Shown in pieces: positions 1 through 9,300 of a DNA stretch of 31,615 nt (positions are counted from its first letter, which is position 1; each line of letters opens with the position of its first letter). The stretch lies in contig JBLSDE010000019.1 of assembly GCA_052315315.1 (NCBI GenBank), forward strand, positions 1 through 31,615, read 5' to 3'. The translations under genes and the position numbers were made by a program. The notes below the pieces were generated by a model, which did no database searches, was not told the origin of the DNA, and saw only the letters and a list, made by a program, of their open reading frames with translations. The DNA comes from Cuniculiplasma sp052315315. Its GTDB lineage: Archaea > Thermoplasmatota > Thermoplasmata > Thermoplasmatales > Thermoplasmataceae.

Positions 1-1
1 A

Positions 2-770
2 TTCCATATATCATACAGGTCATCTGCAATATTCCTCAGGAATCATGGCGAATACATGGAAGTGATTGGAATCCGTGAGATACTATCATTCCAGACATTA
101 TCCAGGAGGGCAGGATCATTTTATCTGCACTCTGTAAACAGGGAAATCACCTTTCTTTATGCAATGGAATTAATTGTCGCCATTGATTCATTCATGATCC
201 ACACATGCAAGTATTCAACAGCTGCAAGGAGAAGAGTATGGGGAAATTACGCCGATCCTGAATCAGGATGGTCAAAGACCTCAAAGTCAAAGTCCTATGG
301 AAGGAAATGCCATGTGGCAATGGATATTGATTCCCTCATTGTACAGGACTGGGTTGTAACAAAGGGCAATATTCATGATTCCAAAGTCTCACATTACCTC
401 ATTGATGCAGCAAGGAACTTTTCCCATATACTTGCAGATTCGGCATACGATACATCGGGGATATGTGATTACATCTTCGAGAACACCAATGAGAGGAGGG
501 GCATCAGGCCTGAAAGGCTCCACAGTGAATCGCAAGATCGGGATAGATCTCAGTAAGGAATATTCGTCAATGTTCTCCCTGAGGTGGGAGATAGAGCGTA
601 CATTCTCCATACTGGAGGAGATATTACATAGCGAAAATATCTGGTACACACTAAGCAGATCATATGATACTGCAATTGGCCTGAAGATTATTACATGTAA
701 TCTCATGGTAATATCAAACACTGAAACAGGGGATAAGCCCAGGGAGATAAAGAAAATCGTCAGTTGTTAA
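2..770 (+). pseudogene. IS4/IS5-type DDE transposase, frameshifted, N-terminus beyond window edge
   Basis: The reading frame is already open at base 2, so the N-terminus lies outside the window; the ATG at 56 is only an internal methionine. Family hallmarks are visible: an aspartate in VAIDSF, a second in LADSAYD, and the catalytic glutamate region RWEIERTFS, which fits an RNase H-like DDE transposase. The frame is lost near 515-527: the first part reads RPERLHS and then runs to a stop at 556, while the rest (VNRKIGIDLSKEYSS onward) continues one base later and ends at the TAA at 768-770. One extra base, or two missing bases, explains this. Some IS elements use programmed frameshifting, but no slippery run is seen, so a dead copy is the simpler reading. 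The exact IS family is not certain. Confidence 0.8.
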
Positions 771-952
771 AACATGAGACATCCTATTATCTGAATTAAT
801 TTTATTTCTGTGGACTTGTACAAAATTGAAATTTGCATTTATGTCTAACCCGAACCCTTCATAATTTAGACACATAATCTTCTAACATAATTTGTTTATT
901 GAGTTAATTATGAACTCTATGATTTTGTTAGAGAACAGTTTATATAAATTAT

Positions 953-2149
953 GTGCCTATTGTATCTTCAGCAACGGTGTCCAGGGCAATGACTGCACTT
1001 GGAAAAATGAACCTGAACCATGCGTTCCTCAAGGAGATCATAAAGGTCATGGGGATATCAGGCGTATTATACTATGATCTGACATCATACTCATCCCAGT
1101 CCAGGAATATTGATTTCCTTGAATACGGGTATTCACGATCCGATCCTGACTATCCACAGGTGAATGTTTCACTTGTGGAATCATGGGAATCAGGCATCCC
1201 AATATTCTATGACATCTATCCCGGATCTGTTAATTACATGACCACAATTAAGAACACAATTGATGTTCTCAGATCTGCTGGCCTCGCAGATGTCACATTC
1301 ATCATGGACTGAGAGACGTTCTCATCCTCCAATATTGAATACCTCATTGAAAACGGAATGGATTTCATCATGCCTGCATCCTATACTCACATAGAGATCA
1401 GGAGACTTGACCTGTTATCCAGGAAAGCAATAGAGAAGGGCAGGAACATGATCTCCATATCCGGGGAGATCATGTTTTCAGTTAGGAAGACTGTCAGGAC
1501 AGGAAATACTGATGTCAGTGCATGGGTCTATTACCATCCTGAAAGGGACAGCATGGAGAGATCTCTATTCTATTCATCCCTGAAGGAAAGGATGGACAGA
1601 CTTTCCACACGTACAGTAAGGAAATTGGAGAAGCCTGCTGATGTATGTGATGACATCATGGCCCCATACAGGAATTTCATATCCTTCCGGTATGATGGGT
1701 CATTCCATATCAGGATAAGGGGCAATGCCGTATCCCAGAGAGTTAACAGATGTGGCATCACAGTGATAAAATTAACCGGCGATCATGATTCGGAATATGT
1801 GCTTTCAGAATACAGGAAAAGGGATGCTGTGGAAAAGATGTTCATGTCATCCAAGACATTCATTGGAGGAGAACCGTTGAGGGTTCACGGCATGGATGCA
1901 TTGAGAGGGGAGATGTTCGTGAATCTCATTGCAATTGCCATCAGGTCCAGGATTCTGGAATACATGAGGTCATCAGGCCTGCTAAAGAAATACCTAGTTG
2001 AGAAGATGCTACTGGAATTGCACAAGATCAGGAAGGTAATATTGAATGAAGGAAAGGAGATCACAACGGAGATAACCCGGAAGCAGAAAGAGATTCTGGA
2101 ATCGATTGGCATCGAACAGGAACATGTGCATGTATTTCTGAAGCGTTAA
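953..2149 (+). pseudogene. IS1634-like transposase, N-terminally truncated with in-frame stop
   Basis: Two blocks in the same frame (from a GTG at 953 to the stop at 1310-1312, then on to 2149) make one DDE transposase interrupted by a TGA. The sequence reads FIMD-stop-ETFSS, where IS4/IS1634-type enzymes commonly have an arginine, so a CGA to TGA change would explain it. The LYYDLTSYSS motif carries the first catalytic aspartate, FIMD the second, and the Y-R-K-R-D-A-V-E-K-M-F stretch near 1810-1840 the Y-(x)-R-x-x-x-x-E type glutamate. Only about 40 residues precede the DLTSYSS motif, whereas family members usually have well over 100, and the frame is closed by a TAG at 929-931. The left end is therefore missing. 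Both defects indicate an inactive relic. Confidence 0.85.
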
Positions 2150-2172
2150 AATTATATATAATCTTAATCTAA

Positions 2173-2186
2173 GCAATTTAAATTGC
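2173..2186 (+). promoter_or_regulatory. Perfect 14-bp AT-rich palindrome acting as probable TATA region
   Basis: GCAATTTAAATTGC is a perfect palindrome. Its centre lies about 27 bp upstream of the ATG at 2207, the distance expected between an archaeal TATA box and a leaderless start. This supports the ATG at 2207 over the TTG at 2183, which falls inside the palindrome. Confidence 0.5.
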
Positions 2187-2206
2187 CCGTTAGTTTTAGA
2201 GAGAAA

Positions 2207-4330
2207 ATGCGATGTCACAGATGGATATTTATTTTCATTGTCATTTGTTATTTCGTTATTTCCCCATTCACTTCCTATGCATATGATGAGTCGTTTTATT
2301 TTCAATATTTTCGGTGGGTATATCTTTATTCGGTTCAACCTTATTACCTCTGGGTTTTTGGTTCGTTCTACAATTCGATTAACATTGGGTCACTTGGAAT
2401 AAATCTGCCTTTTTATCTATTAGGGATAGATAATGTAATCATCCAACAATTCACTGTCAAGTTGCCTTATATCTTGGCTGCCATATTAAGTTCCCTAGCA
2501 ATCAGTAGAACTTTAAACCACATTACGCATCAAAACAACAGAAACATAGATCCAGCTCTGATGTTTTTACTTTTACCAATTACGATCTTTGATGTGGTCA
2601 TCTTTGGAAACCCCCTCATTATCGCGATCATGTTTCTTGTTTTAACTTTGTTGTGTTTAGTTAATAATAAGACTTCTTTGTCATCCCTGTTTCTCGGAAT
2701 GTCAGCTGCCACTTATCTATATCCAATTTTCTTCGTGTTACCATTTTTGAAGGTTGTAAATAATAACAATGGAAAGAGGAAAATGCTATCAGCACTTGGA
2801 ATTTTCGCTCTTACCTTTGCGGTGGGACAATTTTTACCATTAATGATTTCTATCTTAACTTCAACACCCATATCAACGACTGTTCTAGCACCCTTGTTAG
2901 GACTTAGATCGTCTATAACTGTTACTTCTAATATTCCTTCGTCATGGGGGCCCTATTTTATTTTCTACATTATTTTCCATGTTTCGGTGGGTTCCTTTAC
3001 ACTTGAAGCAATTTACTTATTATCAATGCTTTTGCCAATGTTCTATTTCTTATTTACTAAGAAGGAAATCACGTTAGAAAGGTTTCTCGACTTTCTTTTC
3101 TTAGAAAGTCTAATGTTCGTAATATTTTCTATAACAGCTACACCTCAATATCTTCTATCAATAGCTCCATTTGCAGTTTATTTCTATTACTCAGATCGGT
3201 CTAAGCATTTGATTCAAATTTTATCCTTCGCGACATTATTAGACGTCCTATTACTATTTAATAATCTTCCACTATTGTATTTCTTTTCCAATCTTAACCC
3301 ATCATTAGCATATTCCTATGATTATTTGATCTTCCCATCTCTTGGTGTTGCACTCCTTTCACTGATTTATATTGCCTCATTACTCATTATGTTAATTTAT
3401 CATTTCAGAGCTGATTCAATAAATGAAATTTATTTAAAACGCTTTAATAAAAAAATAAAGAGCAAGTCACAAATGAATGGATCCTATACATACATTAAAA
3501 GAGGAACTGTTCTATTGTTAGCGATTTTGGTTATTACATTATTAGTGGCTGCACCATTAGCGAATAACGCTCCAAAAAACATGTACTTTACTAGCCAAGC
3601 AGATTCAGAAACTATTAGCGCAACACACGGAGTTCAAAATGATGGCCAATCAACTTATTTTTTAACTTTTAGTGGACAAGGTTACAATCTCCTAAATAAA
3701 TTTACGAAGGAAAAAAGTAGCTACATTCTATCTATCCCAAACTACATCTTAAACACAACTGAATTTAGTTATCATAGTGTTACATTTCCTAAATGCAATG
3801 AATCTATCTTCAAAGTGCTTATAAATTCCACGGCAAATCCAATCATAGTTGGAGAGCCTGTTACCTTCGTATCTCAAGTCTACAACGGTGCAGGTCCATT
3901 CCATTATGCATGGTATGGTGGTGGAAATAAAAATACACAGAATGAAACTTCCATTTTTTATTCCCCAGGAAACTGGACTGTAGAGGTTATCGTCATTGAT
4001 GGTAATGGCCAGAAAGCAATAGCAAATTATACAGAAAAAGTAAACACTGACTACAGTATTAATTTCAATTCTCATCCGATAGGAAGATTTGTTTCATTAA
4101 ACTCTTATCAGATACCGATTAATTCATCGTTTATTGAAGACAATAATACAGTTACATTTAAAGGAAATTTTCCAACTAACAAAAGCATAAGTTTGCACCT
4201 TGAGATGGTTTGCAACGTTCCAAATTCTGTAATTCTCAAGCATCCATTTTATTTATTTATAGGCTTTGTATCCTTTTCTGTAAATACTTGCTCCATGATA
4301 TACATAATTAGAAGATTTAAATCTCTTTAA
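2207..4330 (+). CDS. Large multi-pass membrane protein, GT-C-like, with PKD-like domain
   Basis: About 707 residues. The N-terminus is a hydrophobic helix followed at once by an acidic stretch (AYDESFYF), an arrangement typical of GT-C glycosyltransferases, whose first outer loop carries the catalytic acid residue. Roughly ten further hydrophobic segments follow up to about residue 400, then a charged linker and another membrane helix near residue 440. After that comes an outside region of about 200 residues with a PKD/Ig-like segment (GPFHYAWYGGG ... SPGNWTVEVIVIDGNGQ) and several N-x-S/T sequons. A last hydrophobic helix ends the protein. The ATG is chosen over the upstream TTG at 2183 because of the TATA position. 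The gene is AT-rich and sits beside IS relics and glycosyltransferases, so a role in surface glycan or glycoprotein assembly is inferred. The enzyme activity is not proven. Confidence 0.6.
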   Translation: MRCHRWIFIFIVICYFVISPFTSYAYDESFYFQYFRWVYLYSVQPYYLWVFGSFYNSINIGSLGINLPFYLLGIDNVIIQQFTVKLPYILAAILSSLAISRTLNHITHQNNRNIDPALMFLLLPITIFDVVIFGNPLIIAIMFLVLTLLCLVNNKTSLSSLFLGMSAATYLYPIFFVLPFLKVVNNNNGKRKMLSALGIFALTFAVGQFLPLMISILTSTPISTTVLAPLLGLRSSITVTSNIPSSWGPYFIFYIIFHVSVGSFTLEAIYLLSMLLPMFYFLFTKKEITLERFLDFLFLESLMFVIFSITATPQYLLSIAPFAVYFYYSDRSKHLIQILSFATLLDVLLLFNNLPLLYFFSNLNPSLAYSYDYLIFPSLGVALLSLIYIASLLIMLIYHFRADSINEIYLKRFNKKIKSKSQMNGSYTYIKRGTVLLLAILVITLLVAAPLANNAPKNMYFTSQADSETISATHGVQNDGQSTYFLTFSGQGYNLLNKFTKEKSSYILSIPNYILNTTEFSYHSVTFPKCNESIFKVLINSTANPIIVGEPVTFVSQVYNGAGPFHYAWYGGGNKNTQNETSIFYSPGNWTVEVIVIDGNGQKAIANYTEKVNTDYSINFNSHPIGRFVSLNSYQIPINSSFIEDNNTVTFKGNFPTNKSISLHLEMVCNVPNSVILKHPFYLFIGFVSFSVNTCSMIYIIRRFKSL

Positions 4331-5270
4331 CATTCTGTAAGCAACCTCAATCTTGTGATCACAAGATATATGATCGTATCCCTGTATTTCTATGCCTCGA
4401 ATTCATTGAACGCTTGATTGCTGTTCTTATATTGTTGTTCAATCCTTATACAACAGATGAATTAATTCCGGATTTTATGGACACATTGATGCTATTGAGA
4501 TTTCTCTTCAGAGTCTTTCCTAGTATGATTATATCAGGCATCATTGATCTGTATGCCCATGATGTTCGTTTCCTCAGATGCATTTCCACAATGCTAAAAT
4601 TAAGGGGTCAATATCTCTGGAGTGTAACCTTGAAATTGTATGCATATGATGTCTGTAGATCGAGGGATTTGTAAACGCCAATCTAAAAATATCCAAAATG
4701 GTTCAATTAAGGGTCTCAGTTGAAATTACGTTTTTCAATTGTGCATATTCAACCATTATAACCCTTAATTATAATCATTCTTGAAAGATCGTTTTAATAA
4801 TGTACACTTTTCAAATGTACGGAATTTACTGGATTCATTACGAATGATCTCTTTTACCTCCAGATATCGCTGAAACACTCCATATATTGATACAAAAAAT
4901 TTTGAATAAATGAGCATGGGGTGGAACCATAAATGGTTGAAAATGGATAAATTTGAATGGGCGTTTACATATGTTAAGATTTATCCGTGTACGTTCTTCT
5001 GTGTCATGAAAACCATAGCATATACCACATCTACAGGACATGGGAATCTTATTCATCTTGGAAAATTCATGAAGATATCAACCCTCTTCCCATGGTGGTC
5101 TAACTTGATTTCCTTAGTGATCTATGCATCCTTTAAACGCTGAATTTTCCTGAAAAGTCCGTCAGATTTCACATAATGTAAATGAATGAGCGTCTATGTC
5201 TTACCCACAAATAGTTGAAGAGATCTGAAATATTTATCCTTATGTAAATACGATAAAACCTATCTCAAAA
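4331..5270. other. Long non-coding stretch with no convincing gene
   Basis: About 940 bp, very long for this otherwise compact region. Short open frames occur on both strands (4414-4674 plus; 4838-5056 minus), but they lack recognisable motifs, start contexts or neighbours. Minus-strand pieces near 4395-4560 read like short basic protein fragments separated by stops. They may be a decayed transposase, but I cannot support that. No clear inverted-repeat ends were seen. Confidence 0.5.
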
Positions 5271-6341
5271 TTAATTGGTTTCCAAAATATTAGCCTCATC
5301 ACAATCATAGTTGTTTTGCAGTATTACTTCTCTGTACAAATTAACATATTTATTTGATGCTGACGATTTTGATAGACTCTTTCTTCTTATGTATATTTTC
5401 TCCCTTAAGCTGTCACTTACACCATTTAAACTAATAGATACTATTTCTTTTATTGCGTCATCTATTATTCTCTCTTCTGACACGTAGATTCCAGCATCTC
5501 CTAGAATTTCCCTATTTATTGGAATATTTCTGCAAATAACTGGTAATTCACTTCCTAATGCTTCAAGAAGAGGAATACCAAGCCCCTCATTGTCTGATAC
5601 GTGAATATAGCAAATGCTAGCATTAAAATATAGGGGATATTTAGTACTGTCAACCTTTCCCACATTTATACTTCCCTTAGATTTCAACGGAGACCCTATT
5701 TTTAAAAGCTTAATTCCTGGTGGCAATGAATCAGCAATACCCTCTAAAAGATCAAGTCTCTTATTTTTTCTATCATTGCCCACTGCTAAAACGTATGACA
5801 CATCATTATCTAAATTCAAACTCTTCTTTCCCTCTTCCACGCTTCCTTTGTGGAATCTTACTTCATCTACCCACTGGTTTATTATCACCGATTTCACACC
5901 AAGTTTCTCGTATACATCATTTTGAGTTGTTTGGCTTAATGTTATAATCTTCAAAGCCTTCCTGTAGTGAAGTTTTGTTACAAGATATTTACGATATCTT
6001 TCTAATGCACTTACGAAGTTTACGGGAGAGAGGTTTGCTCTAATAAACACTTTATCTTTAATAAGATCGTGAATTGTTATAACGCCTCTCCTTTTTTTCA
6101 ATATTGAAAAATCTGTGCCAGCATAATGGAAAAGATATCCCCCATAATTTCCATCTTTCACTAATTTCCTATAATTTTTACGAATGGTTAGTGGTCTTAA
6201 CAAAAATCTATGATTCCTTCTTAGATATTCTATTTTCTCATATATGTCTAGATTATCTTCAACTGCTCCAACGTAAATCAATTTAACTTCGGGATATTTT
6301 GATTTTAACAATCTGTATAGTGAAACTGCATATGTACCCAC
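5271..6341 (-). CDS. GT4-family glycosyltransferase with problematic start
   Basis: A GT-B fold glycosyltransferase of the GT4 (GT1-superfamily) type. The C-terminal half carries YVLAVGNDRKNKRLDLL, equivalent to the usual 'G...KN' donor-binding segment, and DNEGLGIPLLEALGSELPVI, the family's E-x7-E nucleotide-sugar motif. It would transfer a sugar from a nucleotide donor to a surface glycan on the cytoplasmic face. The first available standard start is the GTG at 6341, but the frame upstream still encodes the expected first beta-strand and acceptor loop (KVAIIVDQPHWTGVGTY). That extension begins after a stop and contains no ATG, GTG or TTG; an ACG at 6381-6383 sits where the start would be expected. 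It is either a recently mutated start or a non-standard one. It lies in the AT-rich glycosylation island. Confidence 0.85.
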   Translation of the reverse strand: MGTYAVSLYRLLKSKYPEVKLIYVGAVEDNLDIYEKIEYLRRNHRFLLRPLTIRKNYRKLVKDGNYGGYLFHYAGTDFSILKKRRGVITIHDLIKDKVFIRANLSPVNFVSALERYRKYLVTKLHYRKALKIITLSQTTQNDVYEKLGVKSVIINQWVDEVRFHKGSVEEGKKSLNLDNDVSYVLAVGNDRKNKRLDLLEGIADSLPPGIKLLKIGSPLKSKGSINVGKVDSTKYPLYFNASICYIHVSDNEGLGIPLLEALGSELPVICRNIPINREILGDAGIYVSEERIIDDAIKEIVSISLNGVSDSLREKIYIRRKSLSKSSASNKYVNLYREVILQNNYDCDEANILETN

Positions 6342-6404
6342 TCCAGTCCAGTGGGGTTGATCAACAATTATGGCAACCTTCGTGTCTGGAGATTAAACAG
6401 TTAC

Positions 6405-6410
6405 TATAAA
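6405..6410 (-). promoter_or_regulatory. TATA-like box upstream of the GT4 gene
   Basis: TTTATA on the minus strand lies 22-27 bp upstream of the ACG codon at 6381-6383. A leaderless transcript from this box would begin at or very near that codon, which argues that translation once started, or still starts, there rather than at the GTG at 6341. Confidence 0.4.
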
Positions 6411-6725
6411 CGTTATCAATGAAAAAAACAAATCGAATTGTTACCCAAATTTGTTCAAACTGGGATCTCTTCCAATAACATTTTAGTTTTCAGATATTAA
6501 GGGAAACACAAATTAAGACTAGCTCCAATTTATGTTCTAGAAAGGATGAACGATGCAAAAAAATTCTTCGTAAGTAAAGAAAGGCTTAACAGGGAGGTTT
6601 TGAAATTATGGAGTTTAATTCTTGGTATTTATCTCAATCTTAATAAAGTTGAATAAATTGTCGGACAGTAACACAACTGATGTTTGCCTGTATGTTAGGT
6701 AAAGAACGATTTCGGAGAAAAGAAC
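6411..6725. other. Intergenic region with one doubtful small ORF
   Basis: AT-rich spacer between divergent glycosyltransferase genes. A 36-codon open frame (6546-6656 plus, MNDAKKFFVSKERLNRE...) is present but has no recognised homology or promoter; it could be a protein remnant or chance. No strong TATA box was seen at the right distance from the ATG at 6726. Confidence 0.35.
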
Positions 6726-7835
6726 ATGAACGAGAAGGGAATATTACTTATATTCCATAAGCCTTTGAATCAGGTAGATGGACAAACAAAATATGTAAAA
6801 GAGTTGATTGGTATAATAAGCACTCAATATGATGTTTTGATTCCGTCAGAAAATTTTTATAAAAAGTATGGGATGAATGAAAGAAATTGGATGCTCAGAA
6901 CAATTCTGGTAAATGTCTACCTTATTTTCTGGGCACTAGCCAATAGAAAATCTTTATCTTCAAAATTTAGTGTGTGCATCATGGAAGATCGATATGCCTT
7001 AATTCCAACGCTCATAATAATAAAAATTTTTCATCTAAAGTTAGTTTCAAGATTATCTGACTGGGGTCAGGGTTATGTAGATACCCTGAACTTGAAGGGA
7101 AGAATTCCGATCTTCATTATCAAAATTTTAGATCTGTTTTACAAGAATTTTGTAATTAGCGAATCTAATGGAATCATTGTTCCATCTGATTATCTATATT
7201 TATTAGTAGATAAAAATTTTAAACGACCTATACTAAATTTCCCCTTAATATGCAAGAAAGATAGAGGAAAAAAAATTGAAGAAGATAAAAATATTGTTAT
7301 TAGGGATAATAATCATGACGTATATTGTGTTCTTGTAGGCAATTTCAATTATGCTCCTAATGAAGACTCTGCATTATATTTAATAAAAAAGGTAATACCA
7401 GAGATTAAAAAGAAGGATAAAAAGATAAAATTTGTTATAATTGGTGCAGGTAGTGATAAAAAATTCTCCAAATACAACAGTGATAACCTTATATCTCTTG
7501 GAATTGTTGAAGACCTTTCAGGAATTTACAGGCAATGCCAAATAGGAATCAATCTATCCACGACAAAGGGGGGCACAAGTATAAAGAATATTGAGTATCT
7601 TGTCAATGGACTTATTGTTGTATCAACTAAAGAGGCCGCAGTGGGTGTCTTTCATTCAAGTAATTTATTTAGTGTAGAGAGAAAGGATTTCAAGAATATG
7701 ATCCTAGAGGTTGCCAGCAAAATTAGATCCGAATCATTGGGAAACATTGAATCTGAGGCCAGTAGAGTTGCGAATTACTATTCAGAGGAAAGAGTCTCTC
7801 TACGTACAATGGAATTTTTAAAGATCTTTTACTGA
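6726..7835 (+). CDS. GT4-family glycosyltransferase
   Basis: 369 residues with a GT-B layout. The N-terminal domain begins GILLIFHKPLNQVDGQTKYV, the usual acceptor-side beta-strand and glycine/threonine loop. The linker is followed by VYCVLVGNFNYAPNEDSALYLI, a donor-domain start shared by many GT4 enzymes, then IKFVIIGAG and the G-G-T-S-I-K-N-I-E-Y segment with the conserved glutamate before NGLIVVST. A hydrophobic stretch around residues 60-75 may touch the membrane. The likely role is adding a sugar to a surface polysaccharide or lipid-linked glycan; donor and acceptor cannot be read from sequence. It is transcribed away from the GT4 gene on the left and converges with the GT2 gene on the right. 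AT content is higher than in the genes beyond 10 kb. Confidence 0.85.
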   Translation: MNEKGILLIFHKPLNQVDGQTKYVKELIGIISTQYDVLIPSENFYKKYGMNERNWMLRTILVNVYLIFWALANRKSLSSKFSVCIMEDRYALIPTLIIIKIFHLKLVSRLSDWGQGYVDTLNLKGRIPIFIIKILDLFYKNFVISESNGIIVPSDYLYLLVDKNFKRPILNFPLICKKDRGKKIEEDKNIVIRDNNHDVYCVLVGNFNYAPNEDSALYLIKKVIPEIKKKDKKIKFVIIGAGSDKKFSKYNSDNLISLGIVEDLSGIYRQCQIGINLSTTKGGTSIKNIEYLVNGLIVVSTKEAAVGVFHSSNLFSVERKDFKNMILEVASKIRSESLGNIESEASRVANYYSEERVSLRTMEFLKIFY

Positions 7836-7905
7836 TTTTATTTGCCTATATCTTAAATTATATATTACCAAGTTCTAAAATAATAATTAATTTATGTTCC
7901 CAGCA

Positions 7906-8931
7906 TCAGTAGAATTTCTTAAGCCGAAATTTTGCCATTCTTTCCGGCAAAATGAGAAATATGGGCAGAGAGAGGATATCCCTGAACACATATAGATATA
8001 ATCTCTGGTAAAAGCCATAACTTTTCATTTTTCCAACGTGGGATATGTAGAATTTTGCAATCTCTACTGTTCTCTTAAAAATCAGTTCTCTGACTTGCTC
8101 CGTATATGCAAGCTTAAGAGAAAGATATATTTCTAGTAATTCAAGATGATTTATGAGCCCTTTATCTATTTCTAATAGGTAGTTCTCAATATTCTTAACC
8201 GATTCAATTTCCTTTTTAGTTATTCTACTCAAATCAGATAAAGGGTTTTCATAGTTCTCTATCCGACTTATATTCTTCTCATGCATTCTATAGGCTGTTA
8301 CCTTTTCTCGAATTATAGCTATTCTGGTTGTTCTAAACAGGTAATACATAACGATTGCATTATCAACGCCGTAAGATATTCTTTTTATATAGTCGGACAA
8401 TTCGTCCAAATTTCTGTTCCTGAATGACAATCGGCTTGAGTTAAAGTATATATCAAATTTATGCGCCATTTTAAGGTCAAAGTGGTTTTTATTAAGATCC
8501 ACAATCCCCGTTCTAGACTCTTTTAACCTAATTGGTGGCTGATTAATTTCAATTGAGTGCCCTGATTTATCGATTCGGTAATAATCATTAATCATTAGGT
8601 TAACGTCTGGTTCTCTTTCAAATGCCTCTGAAAGCACTTGAAATTTGTTTTCTGCAAATATGTCATCATCATCAAGGAGGCATATAATATCATTGCTACA
8701 TTCTTGAATACCAATGGCTATTGATTTCCCGTTCGATGGGGAATCACAAAAAAGGGTTTTCACATTATATCGTTCAAGCTCTTTTTCTAAATCCTTATCG
8801 GAAAAACCTTTTACAACAACAATCTCGAAAAGATCTCTCGAATAATTCTGATTTATGACAGACATCACTGCATCTAACAAGAATTCTCGTCTTTTGTAAG
8901 AAATTATAAGGGCTGAAAACGTGATAACCAT
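7906..8931 (-). CDS. GT2-family glycosyltransferase
   Basis: 341 residues with a GT-A fold of family 2. The start FSALIISYKRREFLLDAVMSVINQ is the typical nucleotide-binding strand and helix. SNGKSIAIGIQECSNDIICLLDDDD carries the metal-binding DxD region as a run of four aspartates, followed by the usual FAENKF. A YRMHEKNIS motif in the second half corresponds to the common 'R.H..n.S' segment of family 2. The C-terminus is helical and hydrophobic with many basic residues, suggesting peripheral membrane contact. It would act on a surface glycan using a nucleotide-sugar donor. The ATG at 8931 lies about 27-32 bp downstream of a TATA box, consistent with a leaderless transcript. Confidence 0.9.
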   Translation of the reverse strand: MVITFSALIISYKRREFLLDAVMSVINQNYSRDLFEIVVVKGFSDKDLEKELERYNVKTLFCDSPSNGKSIAIGIQECSNDIICLLDDDDIFAENKFQVLSEAFEREPDVNLMINDYYRIDKSGHSIEINQPPIRLKESRTGIVDLNKNHFDLKMAHKFDIYFNSSRLSFRNRNLDELSDYIKRISYGVDNAIVMYYLFRTTRIAIIREKVTAYRMHEKNISRIENYENPLSDLSRITKKEIESVKNIENYLLEIDKGLINHLELLEIYLSLKLAYTEQVRELIFKRTVEIAKFYISHVGKMKSYGFYQRLYLYVFRDILSLPIFLILPERMAKFRLKKFY

Positions 8932-8957
8932 ATCTTTATATCAATTGCAGGGACACT

Positions 8958-8963
8958 TATAAA
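8958..8963 (-). promoter_or_regulatory. TATA box of the GT2 gene
   Basis: TTTATAAG on the minus strand, 27-32 bp upstream of the ATG at 8931, the spacing expected for leaderless archaeal transcription. Confidence 0.55.
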
Positions 8964-9144
8964 CCTGCCAGTTGAGTGAATGTATGTTCTTTTCAAAAGG
9001 AGAGAGATAATGCTTGGCTCTGTATCCATTTATAAGATTTATTATGTTGAAAATGCCGTCCAATTATTCCTCAAAGGACAATGACCATTACTTCTCTCTT
9101 GTATTTTATTTTGCTCTTATTGACCATGAAAATGCAGTTCTATG

Positions 9145-9300
9145 CTACCTTCCTTTCATAAGTTTCGAAATCATGGCACTTAGGCCTGAATCAACGTATA
9201 TTCTCGCAATAAAGCGTCCCTTCCAAATTGAAAAAGTTCTTTCTATCTCAATCTTTATATCTCTTGATTCCGCTCTCTTCCTTATGATTGTACCAGGCAT
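9145..9300 (-). pseudogene. Relic of a DDE transposase C-terminus
   Basis: A 51-codon minus-strand frame reads ESRDIKIEIERTFSIWKGRF and then ARIYVDSGLSAMI. The I-E-R-T-F-S piece matches the catalytic glutamate region of IS4/IS5-type enzymes, including the copy at 570-620 of this window (RWEIERTFS), and a 'R...Y' segment follows at the expected distance. Stops and frame changes on both sides show the rest is decayed. This is motif similarity only. Confidence 0.4.

Noticed and set aside
515..530. Programmed frameshift in the first transposase
   Set aside because: No slippery run of A or T and no downstream structure are evident; simple decay is more likely.
389..721. Minus-strand open frame of 110 codons
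   Set aside because: Shadow of the transposase on the other strand, which carries the DDE motifs.
4414..4674. Open frame of 86 codons in the gene-free stretch
   Set aside because: Composition is hydrophobic by AT richness only, with no start context, family motif or neighbour; not supported as a gene.
6546..6656. Small protein of 36 residues
   Set aside because: No homology, no promoter at the right place, and short enough to be chance; mentioned only within the intergenic entry.
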